Below are positions 41,250-49,466 of a DNA stretch of 49,549 bases, in pieces (the first letter of the stretch is position 1; each line of letters starts with the position of its first letter). Made by a program: the position numbers and the translations under genes. The stretch is taken from contig RDXI01000026.1 of the NCBI GenBank assembly GCA_004292795.1, positions 1 to 49,549 on the forward strand, read 5' to 3'. The stretch is from Bacteroidota bacterium (GTDB taxonomy: Bacteria > Bacteroidota > Bacteroidia > Cytophagales > Microscillaceae). Under the pieces are notes generated by a model. The model made no database searches, had not been told where the DNA came from, and saw only the letters and a list, made by a program, of their open reading frames with translations.

Positions 41250-41618
41250 ATGGATAAATTTTTACAAATCTTACTTTTTTCAGGCTTATATGCTATTTTG
41301 AATACTACAGGCGCAGGCATTATCAAAACAGAACTAAAAAATCAAAGCCTTTCTAGTGTTGCTGATTTTGTTCTCTTTTTATTTCGCATCAAGGTAATAC
41401 TTGCCTTCGGCATTATCTTGGTGTCTGCTCTGATGATGTTCAAAGCCTTGTCTTTAGGCAAGTTTTCCCTCATTAGCCCTATAGCTACAGGCATCAATTT
41501 TTGCTTGACTATAGCTATAGGATACTTTTTTTTTCATGATAAATTAACTTTCTTGCATTTTGTAGGTTTGTTCTTTATCTTTGCGGGAATATTTTTGGTA
41601 AGTATAGCAGAAAAATAA
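41250..41618 (+). CDS. Small four-helix DMT/EamA-type transporter
   Basis: This 122-residue protein has four hydrophobic helices and resembles half-size drug/metabolite transporters (SMR/ArnE-like). It lies three bases after the polyprenyl-sugar synthase gene. By analogy with ArnE/F it may flip the sugar-lipid across the inner membrane; this role is inferred from position. Motifs such as SPIATGINFCLTIAIGYFFF and the final LFFIFAGIFLVS are typical of the family. Confidence 0.8.
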   Translation: MDKFLQILLFSGLYAILNTTGAGIIKTELKNQSLSSVADFVLFLFRIKVILAFGIILVSALMMFKALSLGKFSLISPIATGINFCLTIAIGYFFFHDKLTFLHFVGLFFIFAGIFLVSIAEK

Positions 41619-41627
41619 TTTTTAAAT

Positions 41628-42629
41628 ATGAAAATATTAGTTACAGGTGGCGCAGGCTTTATAGGCTCACACCTTACAGACGCACTCCTCGCGCAAGGCT
41701 ACCAAGTGCGTGTATTAGATAATCTTGCCAATGGCTCAAAAGATAACCTACAAAACCCCTTTCAAAACCCTAATTTTAGTTTTTTAGAAGGCGATATTTT
41801 AGATAAAAGTACGTGTGATAAAGCCCTCGAAGGCATAGATTATGTATTCCATTTGGCTTGTTTGGGTGTAAGGCACTCTATTCACAGCCCTTTTGAGAAT
41901 CATCGCGTCAATGCAGAAGGCACATTGAATATCTTAGAAAGCGCAAAAAAAGTAGGAATAAAACACTTTTTTTACATTTCTACTTCGGAAATATATGGAC
42001 GAACTGTACAGTTTCCCATCACAGAAGACGCACCTACAGCTCCGCTAACTGTATATGGGGCAAGCAAATTGGCAGGCGAGCATTATACCAATGCTTTCTA
42101 TGAGTGTTATCAAATGCCAACTACAGTGTTGCGTATTTTCAATAATTTCGGACCCCGCGCCCATTATGAAGGAGATGCAGGCGAGATAATCCCGCGTAGC
42201 ATTGTGCGGATTCTTTACAATGAACAACCCATGATTTTTGGTGATGGGTCTGTTACGAGAGATTTCTTTTTTGTAAAAGACACCGCTAAAATGCTTTGTC
42301 AATTTCTTGACATAGCCCAGAAAGAGGCAGGCAAGATTATCGCCCAAACCTTCAATGTAGGCACAGGAGTAGAATATACAATGAAATATTTGCTTACCAA
42401 TCTTTTAGAAGTCATGAAGCGTGAAGACTTAGGATTAGCTTACCTACCCGACCGCCCCGCAGATGTACCTCGCCTATGGGTAGATGCCCAAAAGTTTTAC
42501 GCACTGACGCATTTTCAGGCAAGCTATAGTTTTGCTAACGGTTTGGCAGAAACCGTAGCCTATTATCAAGACAAAATGAAAGAAAAAGACCTTTTATCAC
42601 AAGTTAAAATTCAAAATTGGGAAAAATAA
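41628..42629 (+). CDS. NAD-dependent sugar-nucleotide epimerase/dehydratase
   Basis: This 333-residue extended short-chain dehydrogenase has TGGAGFIGSH at residues 6-15, STSEIYG, the catalytic Y143-x-x-x-K147 (YGASKLAGE), and the substrate loops NNFGPRAHYEGDAGEIIPRS and FGDGSVTRDFFFVKDTA. It fits UDP-glucose 4-epimerase-like or dTDP-sugar dehydratase-like enzymes. The exact reaction cannot be read from sequence. A fragment of the same kind of gene survives at 28123-28188. Confidence 0.9.
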   Translation: MKILVTGGAGFIGSHLTDALLAQGYQVRVLDNLANGSKDNLQNPFQNPNFSFLEGDILDKSTCDKALEGIDYVFHLACLGVRHSIHSPFENHRVNAEGTLNILESAKKVGIKHFFYISTSEIYGRTVQFPITEDAPTAPLTVYGASKLAGEHYTNAFYECYQMPTTVLRIFNNFGPRAHYEGDAGEIIPRSIVRILYNEQPMIFGDGSVTRDFFFVKDTAKMLCQFLDIAQKEAGKIIAQTFNVGTGVEYTMKYLLTNLLEVMKREDLGLAYLPDRPADVPRLWVDAQKFYALTHFQASYSFANGLAETVAYYQDKMKEKDLLSQVKIQNWEK

Positions 42630-42632
42630 TAT

Positions 42633-44561
42633 ATGCCTGTCGCGATCTTTACCATTTTAGCCTATAATGCACTTGCTGTCTTGTTACTTGCAACAGTAGG
42701 TAAAAGCGCGCTATACATCTTACGTATTAAGATATTATTGCCTTTCAAACGCACATTCTTTGAGTTTTTAAGTGGAATGTTAGTGCTTGTTTTTTGTACT
42801 GCTTTATATCATACAACAGGCAAAACAGTCATGCTTTTTTTACTCTTACCTATAGGGGCTATGTGGTATCATTATAAGGAGGCAAATAAAGCACAAAAAC
42901 TTAAAATAGACAGTTTTAGCTCCCAAATAAAACCGTATAGTATTGTATTTTTGGTAAGCATAATATGGGCATATATTACTTTCTTTTTATTGCATACAGG
43001 TAACGGAAATATTAATACACCCCATGATGATTATGTATTTAACGCAAAAAATGCGGTTTATTTGGCTACATTTGGGATTGAGAATACAACACTAGAACAG
43101 TATTATAATCAAAATATAGGTATCGTACCTTATCATTATTTTGAGCTTTGGCTAAATGTTTTTTTCTTTCAAATTTTTCAAATACCTTCTCTTTTATCTT
43201 TAATTTTTATAGTCTTCCCTATAGGAATAACTTGTATAATGATGGGGTTTTGTGCTTTAGCTGAACATTTCAAATTGCTGAACAGCAAAATAATATTTTT
43301 CTCTTTCTTATTTTTGTTTTTTACAGGTGTGTATTTGCCTTTTTATAATAATATATTTTTGCTAAATACATCAAACGTATTTGTTCGAAATAGCATCAAT
43401 TATCCTAAACTTTTTTCTATTTATTTGTTCCTACAAGCCTTTGCTTTACTTTTTTTTGCCAAACGCTATTACATTGCATACAATTTACTGTTGATAATTC
43501 CCGTCTTATTTATTTCTACTGTTATAGGTGTTTTGGTAGGAATGTGTAGCTACTTTATTTTGTATTTTATTCTTGATAAAAAGAACAAAGCAATTTATAT
43601 GCACTCTTTTATTTTGTATGTAATATTTGCTTTTTTTGTTTTCGTATTTTATTTTATATTTCGTGATAAAACAAACATTGCCTTGTCAAAAGCAAGCGAA
43701 TTACCTACTATTAACATTGCCTACTTTCGCACTGTTTTTAATGTATTTGTAGGCGTATCTATTCAATATTTTGTTTTATACTTCCCTGTTTTATTTTTAT
43801 TTTTATGGGCTACGGTAGGCAAGAGAGATGTTTTTTGGAAATCTAATTTTAAATCGGTCTTATTGAAATATCGATATATCATTATTTTTTTACTTATCTA
43901 TTTTAGTACCCTGGCATCTTGGGCATTATTGCATAGTGTGCCTGATTCAGTCCAACTTTTTAGTAATATTACCATTCCACTTATAAGTATAAGCGTATTC
44001 CTATTTGTGCTTCATTGTGTTGCGCATAGAGTTATTAATCAAGTAGGCTTATTTTCTGTTTTAGGCGTGATACTATGCTTTAACATTTATACAACTCAAA
44101 AAGAAGTTTTGTATAACTATCCTATATATTCCACAAAATATGAACAAGCCATACAAGATAATATAGCAAATAAACAGCCACTTGGTGCTTTTTTATTGGA
44201 TAAAAAGGAATACAATTCTGTTTTTGCTTTTAATACTGATTTCAGAGTGTTAGGACAATATCTCAGCATTTTAGGGAGTCAATATCACATTATTTCCTTG
44301 TCAGTTTTCGAAATGCCTGACTTGCCTATAGCAGAAGCATATAAGCAAAAATCTACGTTCTACAAGTTTGTAGAATCGCAAAAGAAGGCAAATAATTTTG
44401 TTTCTATTCCACAAAGTCAAATAGATTTTGTGAAAAAATATAAAATAGATTACCTTATTATTTCTCCCAAAGTTACGCTTGCAGAGCATTGGAAGCCTTT
44501 AATTGACAAAGAAATAATTGATCAAAAATCAGGAGAACATTTTATTTTCCTCAAAAGATAA
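42633..44561 (+). CDS. Large polytopic membrane protein, probable polysaccharide-assembly enzyme (GT-C-like?)
   Basis: This 642-residue protein is very hydrophobic, with about twelve predicted membrane helices in the first 500 residues and a soluble C-terminal domain (about 500-642). An acidic stretch NTPHDDYVFNAKNAVYLATF near residue 130 lies in an early loop, the place where GT-C enzymes keep their catalytic Asp. The AT-rich coding is unlike the backbone. I do not recognise the family; a GT-C glycosyltransferase or an O-antigen polymerase are both possible. It is three bases downstream of the epimerase gene, so it is in the same operon. Confidence 0.7.
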   Translation: MPVAIFTILAYNALAVLLLATVGKSALYILRIKILLPFKRTFFEFLSGMLVLVFCTALYHTTGKTVMLFLLLPIGAMWYHYKEANKAQKLKIDSFSSQIKPYSIVFLVSIIWAYITFFLLHTGNGNINTPHDDYVFNAKNAVYLATFGIENTTLEQYYNQNIGIVPYHYFELWLNVFFFQIFQIPSLLSLIFIVFPIGITCIMMGFCALAEHFKLLNSKIIFFSFLFLFFTGVYLPFYNNIFLLNTSNVFVRNSINYPKLFSIYLFLQAFALLFFAKRYYIAYNLLLIIPVLFISTVIGVLVGMCSYFILYFILDKKNKAIYMHSFILYVIFAFFVFVFYFIFRDKTNIALSKASELPTINIAYFRTVFNVFVGVSIQYFVLYFPVLFLFLWATVGKRDVFWKSNFKSVLLKYRYIIIFLLIYFSTLASWALLHSVPDSVQLFSNITIPLISISVFLFVLHCVAHRVINQVGLFSVLGVILCFNIYTTQKEVLYNYPIYSTKYEQAIQDNIANKQPLGAFLLDKKEYNSVFAFNTDFRVLGQYLSILGSQYHIISLSVFEMPDLPIAEAYKQKSTFYKFVESQKKANNFVSIPQSQIDFVKKYKIDYLIISPKVTLAEHWKPLIDKEIIDQKSGEHFIFLKR

Positions 44562-44573
44562 AAATTATACGAT

Positions 44574-45722
44574 ATGAAAATTCCAGTTGCAAAACCCTAC
44601 TTAGACGCACAAGATGCGCAAAATGCCTACGATACCATTCTCACAGGCTGGGTAACACAAGGTCCCAAAGTGCAAGAGTTTGAGGAAAAATTTGCGCAAT
44701 ATACAGGCGCGAAATATGCTGTAGCTGTTTCAAACTGTACTACTGCCTTGCATTTGGCTATGATAGTCGCAGGGGTAGGCGAGGGCGATGAAGTTATCTG
44801 CCCTTCTATGTCTTATATTGCTACAGCGAATTGTATTCGCTATGTGGGTGCGAAAGTCGTATTGGCTGAAGTAAATCCTGAAACGTATAATATTGATTTA
44901 CAAGACGTTATAAAACGTATCACACCCAAAACAAAGGCAATTTTAATCGTACATCAAATAGGCTTGCCTGCCGACATTGACGCATTTGCTTCTTTGTGTA
45001 AAGAAAAAGGAATAACTTTGATAGAAGATGCAGCATGTGCCGCAGGTTCTGCCTACAAGGGAGGCAAGATTGGCTCACATTCCGATTTGGTTTGCTTTTC
45101 GTTTCACCCTCGCAAAGTCATTACTACAGGTGATGGAGGTATGATAACGACCTCGCGTCAAGAATATGCAGACCGCCTGAAACTTTTGCGCCAACATGGA
45201 ATGGCTATCAACGACCGAGTGCGCCACGAATCTACTACTGTAGTACTTACTGACCACTTGGAATTAGGCTACAATTACAGAATGACTGATATCCAAGCGG
45301 CTGTAGGCATCAAGCAATTAGAAAAATTGGATTGGATAATAGCGGAAAGGCGCAAAATTGCCTTGCAATATCATCAAGCTTTTGCCGATATAACCACTAT
45401 TCGCTTGCCTATAGAGCAGGAAGGCTATTTTTCCAATTACCAATCGTATTCAGTTTACCTAAAACCTGAATTTCCAATTAACCGAGATGAATTGATGCAG
45501 AAAATGCTTGACGAAGGCATTTCTACGCGTAGTGGTGTAATGACTACACACCGCGAAACTGCCTACAGAGCATATTGTGCGGGTATTATTTTGCCTGTTT
45601 CTGAAGATGCTTGTGATAGAAGTATTATTTTGCCACTTTATGTACCTATGACTCAAGAAGAAATAAATTTTGTCATTGAAACCTTCAAAAAAATATGCTT
45701 ACCAAAAAACGACATTTTATAG
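44574..45722 (+). CDS. DegT/DnrJ/EryC1 aminotransferase, perosamine-synthase/ArnB-like
   Basis: This 382-residue PLP enzyme has the Schiff-base lysine K181 in CFSFHPRKVITTGDGGM and the PLP-binding Asp in IEDAACAAGSAY (D152). The start MKIPVAKPYLDAQDAQNAYD and the HETAY-like end are typical of sugar 4-aminotransferases (RfbE/ArnB/PseC group). It is the intact homologue of the two flanking pseudogene fragments at 36450 and 47210. It overlaps the next gene by 28 bases. Confidence 0.92.
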   Translation: MKIPVAKPYLDAQDAQNAYDTILTGWVTQGPKVQEFEEKFAQYTGAKYAVAVSNCTTALHLAMIVAGVGEGDEVICPSMSYIATANCIRYVGAKVVLAEVNPETYNIDLQDVIKRITPKTKAILIVHQIGLPADIDAFASLCKEKGITLIEDAACAAGSAYKGGKIGSHSDLVCFSFHPRKVITTGDGGMITTSRQEYADRLKLLRQHGMAINDRVRHESTTVVLTDHLELGYNYRMTDIQAAVGIKQLEKLDWIIAERRKIALQYHQAFADITTIRLPIEQEGYFSNYQSYSVYLKPEFPINRDELMQKMLDEGISTRSGVMTTHRETAYRAYCAGIILPVSEDACDRSIILPLYVPMTQEEINFVIETFKKICLPKNDIL

Positions 45723-47137
45723 CATTATTGCTTATTACTTTCTTTTTCAAATTGCTTACTTACAGCTATTTGAGCTATTTAACCATTTGTGGGACTCCAG
45801 GCATACAATTAGGAAAAATTGCTATAGCTGGAGGTGATACTTTTTCTTATTTTGAACCTATTGAACAATACAAAAATACAGGAGATTATTATTTTATTAA
45901 TTTAGAAAAAAAGAAGGTATATGCGGGTAGAATGCCTTATTATGGAAGTATTTATTATTTTTTTAGTACCTTCTTGCCTAAAAGCACTGCTTATGATGCC
46001 GTAGCCCTCCTTCAAATCTTATTTGAAAGCCTTGCTATTGTATTGATGTCCTTGCTTGCTTATCGATATACACAAACTAAATTTGGTTTTTGGTTATGTT
46101 ATGCATTATTAATATTAAGTTTAAACGGTTGGGCGACTGCTTTACTTACTGAAAGTTTGTCCACAAGTTTTTTATGTTTATTTTTTTATTTTTATGCTTT
46201 ATATATTGGCAATAGTAATAAAAATGAGGTAAGTTTGTTTAAAGCAGGTGTTTGGTTGTCTTTAGCCTGCCTTCTAAAACCTGTAATGCTTGTTTTTTTT
46301 CTGCCTATTGGCTTAGAGTTTATCTATCAATATAAAGATAAATTGGGTAATTTTACCACTTATAAAAATATTATAAAAAAAACTATAATAGTAAGCATTA
46401 GTTTCATAGTGTTGATAATACCTTGGACATATCGAAATTATACTATTTATCAAAAATTTGTTCCACTTCAAATAAGTACAGACGCTGATTATGGACATCC
46501 TAAATCCTGGCACGCCATGAATAAATTCATACAGGCATGGGGAGGGAGTATAATTTTTTGGGATAGTAAATCTCCTGCCCATTATTTTACACACGAAAAA
46601 AGTGATTATAAATTTCCAAAACATGCGTTTGCTCCTACTTACAACCAAAAAGACTTAGAAGATATTAGAAAAAATTATACATTACTCCAAAAGAATCGTT
46701 CGGAAATACTAGACAAAAAAATCACTAAAGCTTTCGTAAAATTAACACATGAATATCAAGAAAATCAAAAAATACAATATTACTTGATTGCACCTTTGCG
46801 ATTAAGCCAAGAGTTCTTTTTGCATAGCGGTTCTATGTATTTGCCTATCCATAAAAATTTTCCTTGTTATAAGTCCTATCAACTACTGTTTAAAGTAGGA
46901 CAAACGATTTTATATTATTTTTCTCTTATTTTTGGGATAGCAGGATTACTTTATATGTTAATAAAGCATATAAGTTTTATAGAAGCCAGTATATTTATTT
47001 TGTATCTTTTTTTAATTTTAATAGTTATTCGAGCACCAGAATTTAGATATTATGCTATTCTTTATCCTCTTATGTTGCTTAGCACAACCGTTTTTATAGG
47101 TTTTCTAACCAAAACATTTGATAAAAAAAGCTCTTAG
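45695..47137 (+). CDS. Polytopic glycosyltransferase, GT-C (ArnT/PMT-like) candidate
   Basis: This 480-residue membrane protein has about eleven helices. The first periplasmic loop carries GGDTFSYFEPIEQYKNTGDY, an acidic motif where GT-C enzymes bind the lipid-linked donor. Near the C-terminus RAPEFRYYAILYPLMLL resembles the end of ArnT/PMT-type proteins. It would transfer a sugar from polyprenyl phosphate on the outer side of the inner membrane, matching the GtrB-like synthase upstream. It is strongly AT-rich. The ATG lies inside the end of the aminotransferase gene, so the two are translationally linked. Confidence 0.75.
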   Translation: MLTKKRHFIALLLITFFFKLLTYSYLSYLTICGTPGIQLGKIAIAGGDTFSYFEPIEQYKNTGDYYFINLEKKKVYAGRMPYYGSIYYFFSTFLPKSTAYDAVALLQILFESLAIVLMSLLAYRYTQTKFGFWLCYALLILSLNGWATALLTESLSTSFLCLFFYFYALYIGNSNKNEVSLFKAGVWLSLACLLKPVMLVFFLPIGLEFIYQYKDKLGNFTTYKNIIKKTIIVSISFIVLIIPWTYRNYTIYQKFVPLQISTDADYGHPKSWHAMNKFIQAWGGSIIFWDSKSPAHYFTHEKSDYKFPKHAFAPTYNQKDLEDIRKNYTLLQKNRSEILDKKITKAFVKLTHEYQENQKIQYYLIAPLRLSQEFFLHSGSMYLPIHKNFPCYKSYQLLFKVGQTILYYFSLIFGIAGLLYMLIKHISFIEASIFILYLFLILIVIRAPEFRYYAILYPLMLLSTTVFIGFLTKTFDKKSS

Positions 47138-47209
47138 AGGGTTATGTTTTATGTTTTTGAATAACCAAAATATTTACCTAACTCTGCCAAGAAAAATATC
47201 TTGTTGATA

Positions 47210-47734
47210 GAAATAACTACTTCGCGGAACGGCTGAAACTTTTGCGCCAACACGGAATGGCTATCAATGACCGAGTGCGACACGAGGCAAGCCAAGTGTT
47301 GATAACTGACCATGTGGAATTGGGCTACAATTATCGAATGACATACATTCAGGCATCTGTGGGCATCAAACAATTAGCCAAATTGGATTGGATAGTGCAG
47401 GCAAGGCGCGACATAGCCCAACAATATCACGAAGCCTTTGCCGATGTGCCTTTCCTACGCTTGCCTACCAAACCCGAAGGCTATCACACGAATTGGCAGT
47501 CGTACATGGTGTATATCTTGCCTACTTGCCCCATAAACCGCAACGACCTGATGCAAAAGTTGTTAGATGAAGGCGTATCAACGCGAAACGGCTTATAGGG
47601 AATATTGCGCGGAGGTGTCCTTGCCTACCTCCGAAGATGTGTGCGACAGAAGTATCATCTTGCCTTTGTACGCGCAAATGACACAAGTAGAAATAGATTT
47701 TATGATACAACGCCTCAAGGCTTGTTTTGCATAG
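47210..47734 (+). pseudogene. C-terminal remnant of a DegT/DnrJ aminotransferase, frameshifted
   Basis: From ITTSR at 47210 the sequence matches residues 191-382 of the enzyme at 44574 (RLKLLRQHGMAINDRVRH, GYNYRMTYIQASVGIKQLAK). Relative to that gene there are two small deletions, about 13 bases near 47224 and 26 bases near 47585. The second breaks the frame after VSTRNGL; the reading continues one frame over as ETAYREYCAEVSLPTSEDVC to TAG 47732-47734. Both deletions lie at short GCG/CGCG repeats. The fragment complements the N-terminal remnant at 36450, but residues 57-190 are missing from both. Confidence 0.9.
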
Positions 47735-47770
47735 TTTTCAGAAAAAAACAGGTTATTTTCAAAAAAAACA

Positions 47771-47778
47771 TACCTTTG
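47771..47778 (+). promoter_or_regulatory. -7 box close to the methyltransferase start
   Basis: TACCTTTG ends five bases before ATG 47784, so a leaderless message is suggested. Confidence 0.5.
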
Positions 47779-47783
47779 CAGGC

Positions 47784-48518
47784 ATGGAAAGGGACGAATT
47801 TATCCGAAGATATTTTACAGAGGTTGCCTTGAACCAAGAAACTATTAGCATCTATACAGTGCGTAGGCTCTTGTTTGAGGCTATTCAACGCGCCACGCCC
47901 AAACTTACAGGCAAGATTTTAGATGTAGGTTGTGGCATTATGCCTTATCGTGAGTACATTCTGCAAAACAACCCGCAAGCAACGCAATATATAGGCTGTG
48001 ATTTTGAGGACTCGTTGGCAGGCGAGTATGCTATGGGCAAACCCGACTTTTTTTGGGATGGAAAAACCTTGCCTGCCGAAGACAACAGTTATGACACAGT
48101 GATTGCTACCGAACTTTTGGAGCATTGTGCTTATCCTGAAGAGGTTTTGAAGGAAATACTTCGTGTGTTGAAGCCACAAGGCACGTTGTTTTTTACTGTT
48201 CCGTTTTTGTGGACGTTGCACTTGCTACCTTATGACGAATATCGCTACACGCCCTTTTCGCTCAAAAGGCATATAGAAAATGCTGGTTTCACAAACATAG
48301 CAATCGAAAGTTTGGGCAATGTTGATGCGAGTTTGGCGCAAATGATAGGCATTTGGTCGGGCTATCGACCTTTGGGCAAATGGGGAAAAAGGCTCGTGAA
48401 ATGGCTGTTTTTGCCTTTGTTGAGGCGTTTGTTGGAATGGGACAAGGAATGGAGCAAAAAGGAATTCAAGCAAGACACCATGCCCACAGGCTTTTGCGGT
48501 TTTGCCAAGAAAAACTAA
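47784..48518 (+). CDS. Class I SAM-dependent methyltransferase
   Basis: This 244-residue cytoplasmic enzyme has the SAM motif ILDVGCGIMPYREYIL (residues 45-60), the acidic motif GCDFEDS, and ATELLEHCAYPEEVLKEILR as in the Methyltransf_11 group. Members near polysaccharide genes often methylate sugars or cap chains. ATG 47784 is chosen over upstream in-frame codons because those overlap the end of the pseudogene and the promoter box. The glycosyltransferase gene follows after 12 bases. Confidence 0.88.
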   Translation: MERDEFIRRYFTEVALNQETISIYTVRRLLFEAIQRATPKLTGKILDVGCGIMPYREYILQNNPQATQYIGCDFEDSLAGEYAMGKPDFFWDGKTLPAEDNSYDTVIATELLEHCAYPEEVLKEILRVLKPQGTLFFTVPFLWTLHLLPYDEYRYTPFSLKRHIENAGFTNIAIESLGNVDASLAQMIGIWSGYRPLGKWGKRLVKWLFLPLLRRLLEWDKEWSKKEFKQDTMPTGFCGFAKKN

Positions 48519-48530
48519 ACAAATATTTTC

Positions 48531-49466
48531 ATGCATATAGGTTTTACCATTGTTACGAATAGTTTTTTGGCGCATGCAAGGTCTTTGCAGGAAAGTTTCT
48601 TGAAACACAATCCTGATTTTCGTTTTTATATCGGTTTGTTAGACGCGCCCTTGCCTGACGAAGACCTGACTGATGTAGTTTTGGCAACTGATTTGGCGTT
48701 GCCCTATTGGGAAGAAATGCACCAACGATATACGCCTTTCGAGCTTTCCTGTGCTATGAAGCCCTATTTTGCTTCTTATTTTGCTGAAAAGTTTGATTTT
48801 GAGTTGATAATATACCTCGACTCGGATATGCGTGTATATGCTTCGTTTGAATATTTGAAGGATTTGCGGGCGCAAAGTGCCATTTTTTTAACGCCTCACC
48901 TCACGGCACACGCGCAGGAAAACGGGGCGGTGGAAACGGGTTTGTTGCGCTCTGGTACATACAACGCGGGTTTTTTTGCTGTTAGCAACTTGCCTGAAAG
49001 CAAACTGTTTTTGGAGTGGTGGAAAACAAAATTGAGAACGCAATGCTACGCCAAAGTGGAGCAAGGGCTGTTTGTCGACCAATTATGGCTCAATTTAGTG
49101 CCTACTTTGTTCGAAAAATGTTGTGTCATCAAACATCAAGGCTACAACGTGGCGTATTGGAATTTTTGGGAAAGAGAGGCGGACAATGTAGTGTTTTTTC
49201 ATTTTAGCGGGTATGATGTGCGTGTGCCTGATGCGGTTTCCAAATATGCAGATTTGGCTATCACGTTTGAGAACTTTCCTGCGTTTAAGCCTTTTTTTGA
49301 GGATTATCGAGAAAGTGTAGAACGGTTTGGGTATGCTCGGTATCAAGGCATTAAAAGCACTGTAGGCGCAACAAACTTGCCTACCAATGCCCAACCCAAA
49401 AAAAGAAAATCTTACCTAAGCGTTCTTTGGAAGGCTATCAAAGGCGAGATTGTGATAGAAAAATAG
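48531..49466 (+). CDS. GT8-like glycosyltransferase
   Basis: This 311-residue protein has a GT-A type start (MHIGFTIVTNSFLAHARSLQ), the metal-binding D97-x-D99 in IIYLDSDMRVY, an acceptor loop SGTYNAGFFAVSN, and late HQGYNVAYWN and FFHFSGYD, which contribute to metal and donor binding. These features suit nucleotide-diphospho-sugar transferases of the GT8 kind. The substrate is unknown. It is probably co-transcribed with the methyltransferase and belongs to the older polysaccharide locus flanking the island. Confidence 0.82.
   Translation: MHIGFTIVTNSFLAHARSLQESFLKHNPDFRFYIGLLDAPLPDEDLTDVVLATDLALPYWEEMHQRYTPFELSCAMKPYFASYFAEKFDFELIIYLDSDMRVYASFEYLKDLRAQSAIFLTPHLTAHAQENGAVETGLLRSGTYNAGFFAVSNLPESKLFLEWWKTKLRTQCYAKVEQGLFVDQLWLNLVPTLFEKCCVIKHQGYNVAYWNFWEREADNVVFFHFSGYDVRVPDAVSKYADLAITFENFPAFKPFFEDYRESVERFGYARYQGIKSTVGATNLPTNAQPKKRKSYLSVLWKAIKGEIVIEK

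Larger units (their letters stand above)
36616..47211. mobile_element. Polysaccharide-gene island inserted in an older aminotransferase gene
   Basis: About 10.6 kb lies between the N- and C-terminal pieces of a DegT gene. It contains ten plus-strand genes, is more AT-rich than its flanks (especially 42.6-44.6 and 45.7-47.1 kb), and has about eight copies of the genome's 9-mer motif where about 25 would match the flanking density. No integrase, transposase or clear terminal repeats are visible. It is called an island from composition and the split host gene, not from mobility genes. Confidence 0.65.

Noticed and set aside
36616-47211. Island ends defined by terminal repeats or an integrase
   Set aside because: I found no matching direct or inverted repeats at the edges and no integrase or transposase gene; the boundary call rests only on the split aminotransferase and composition.
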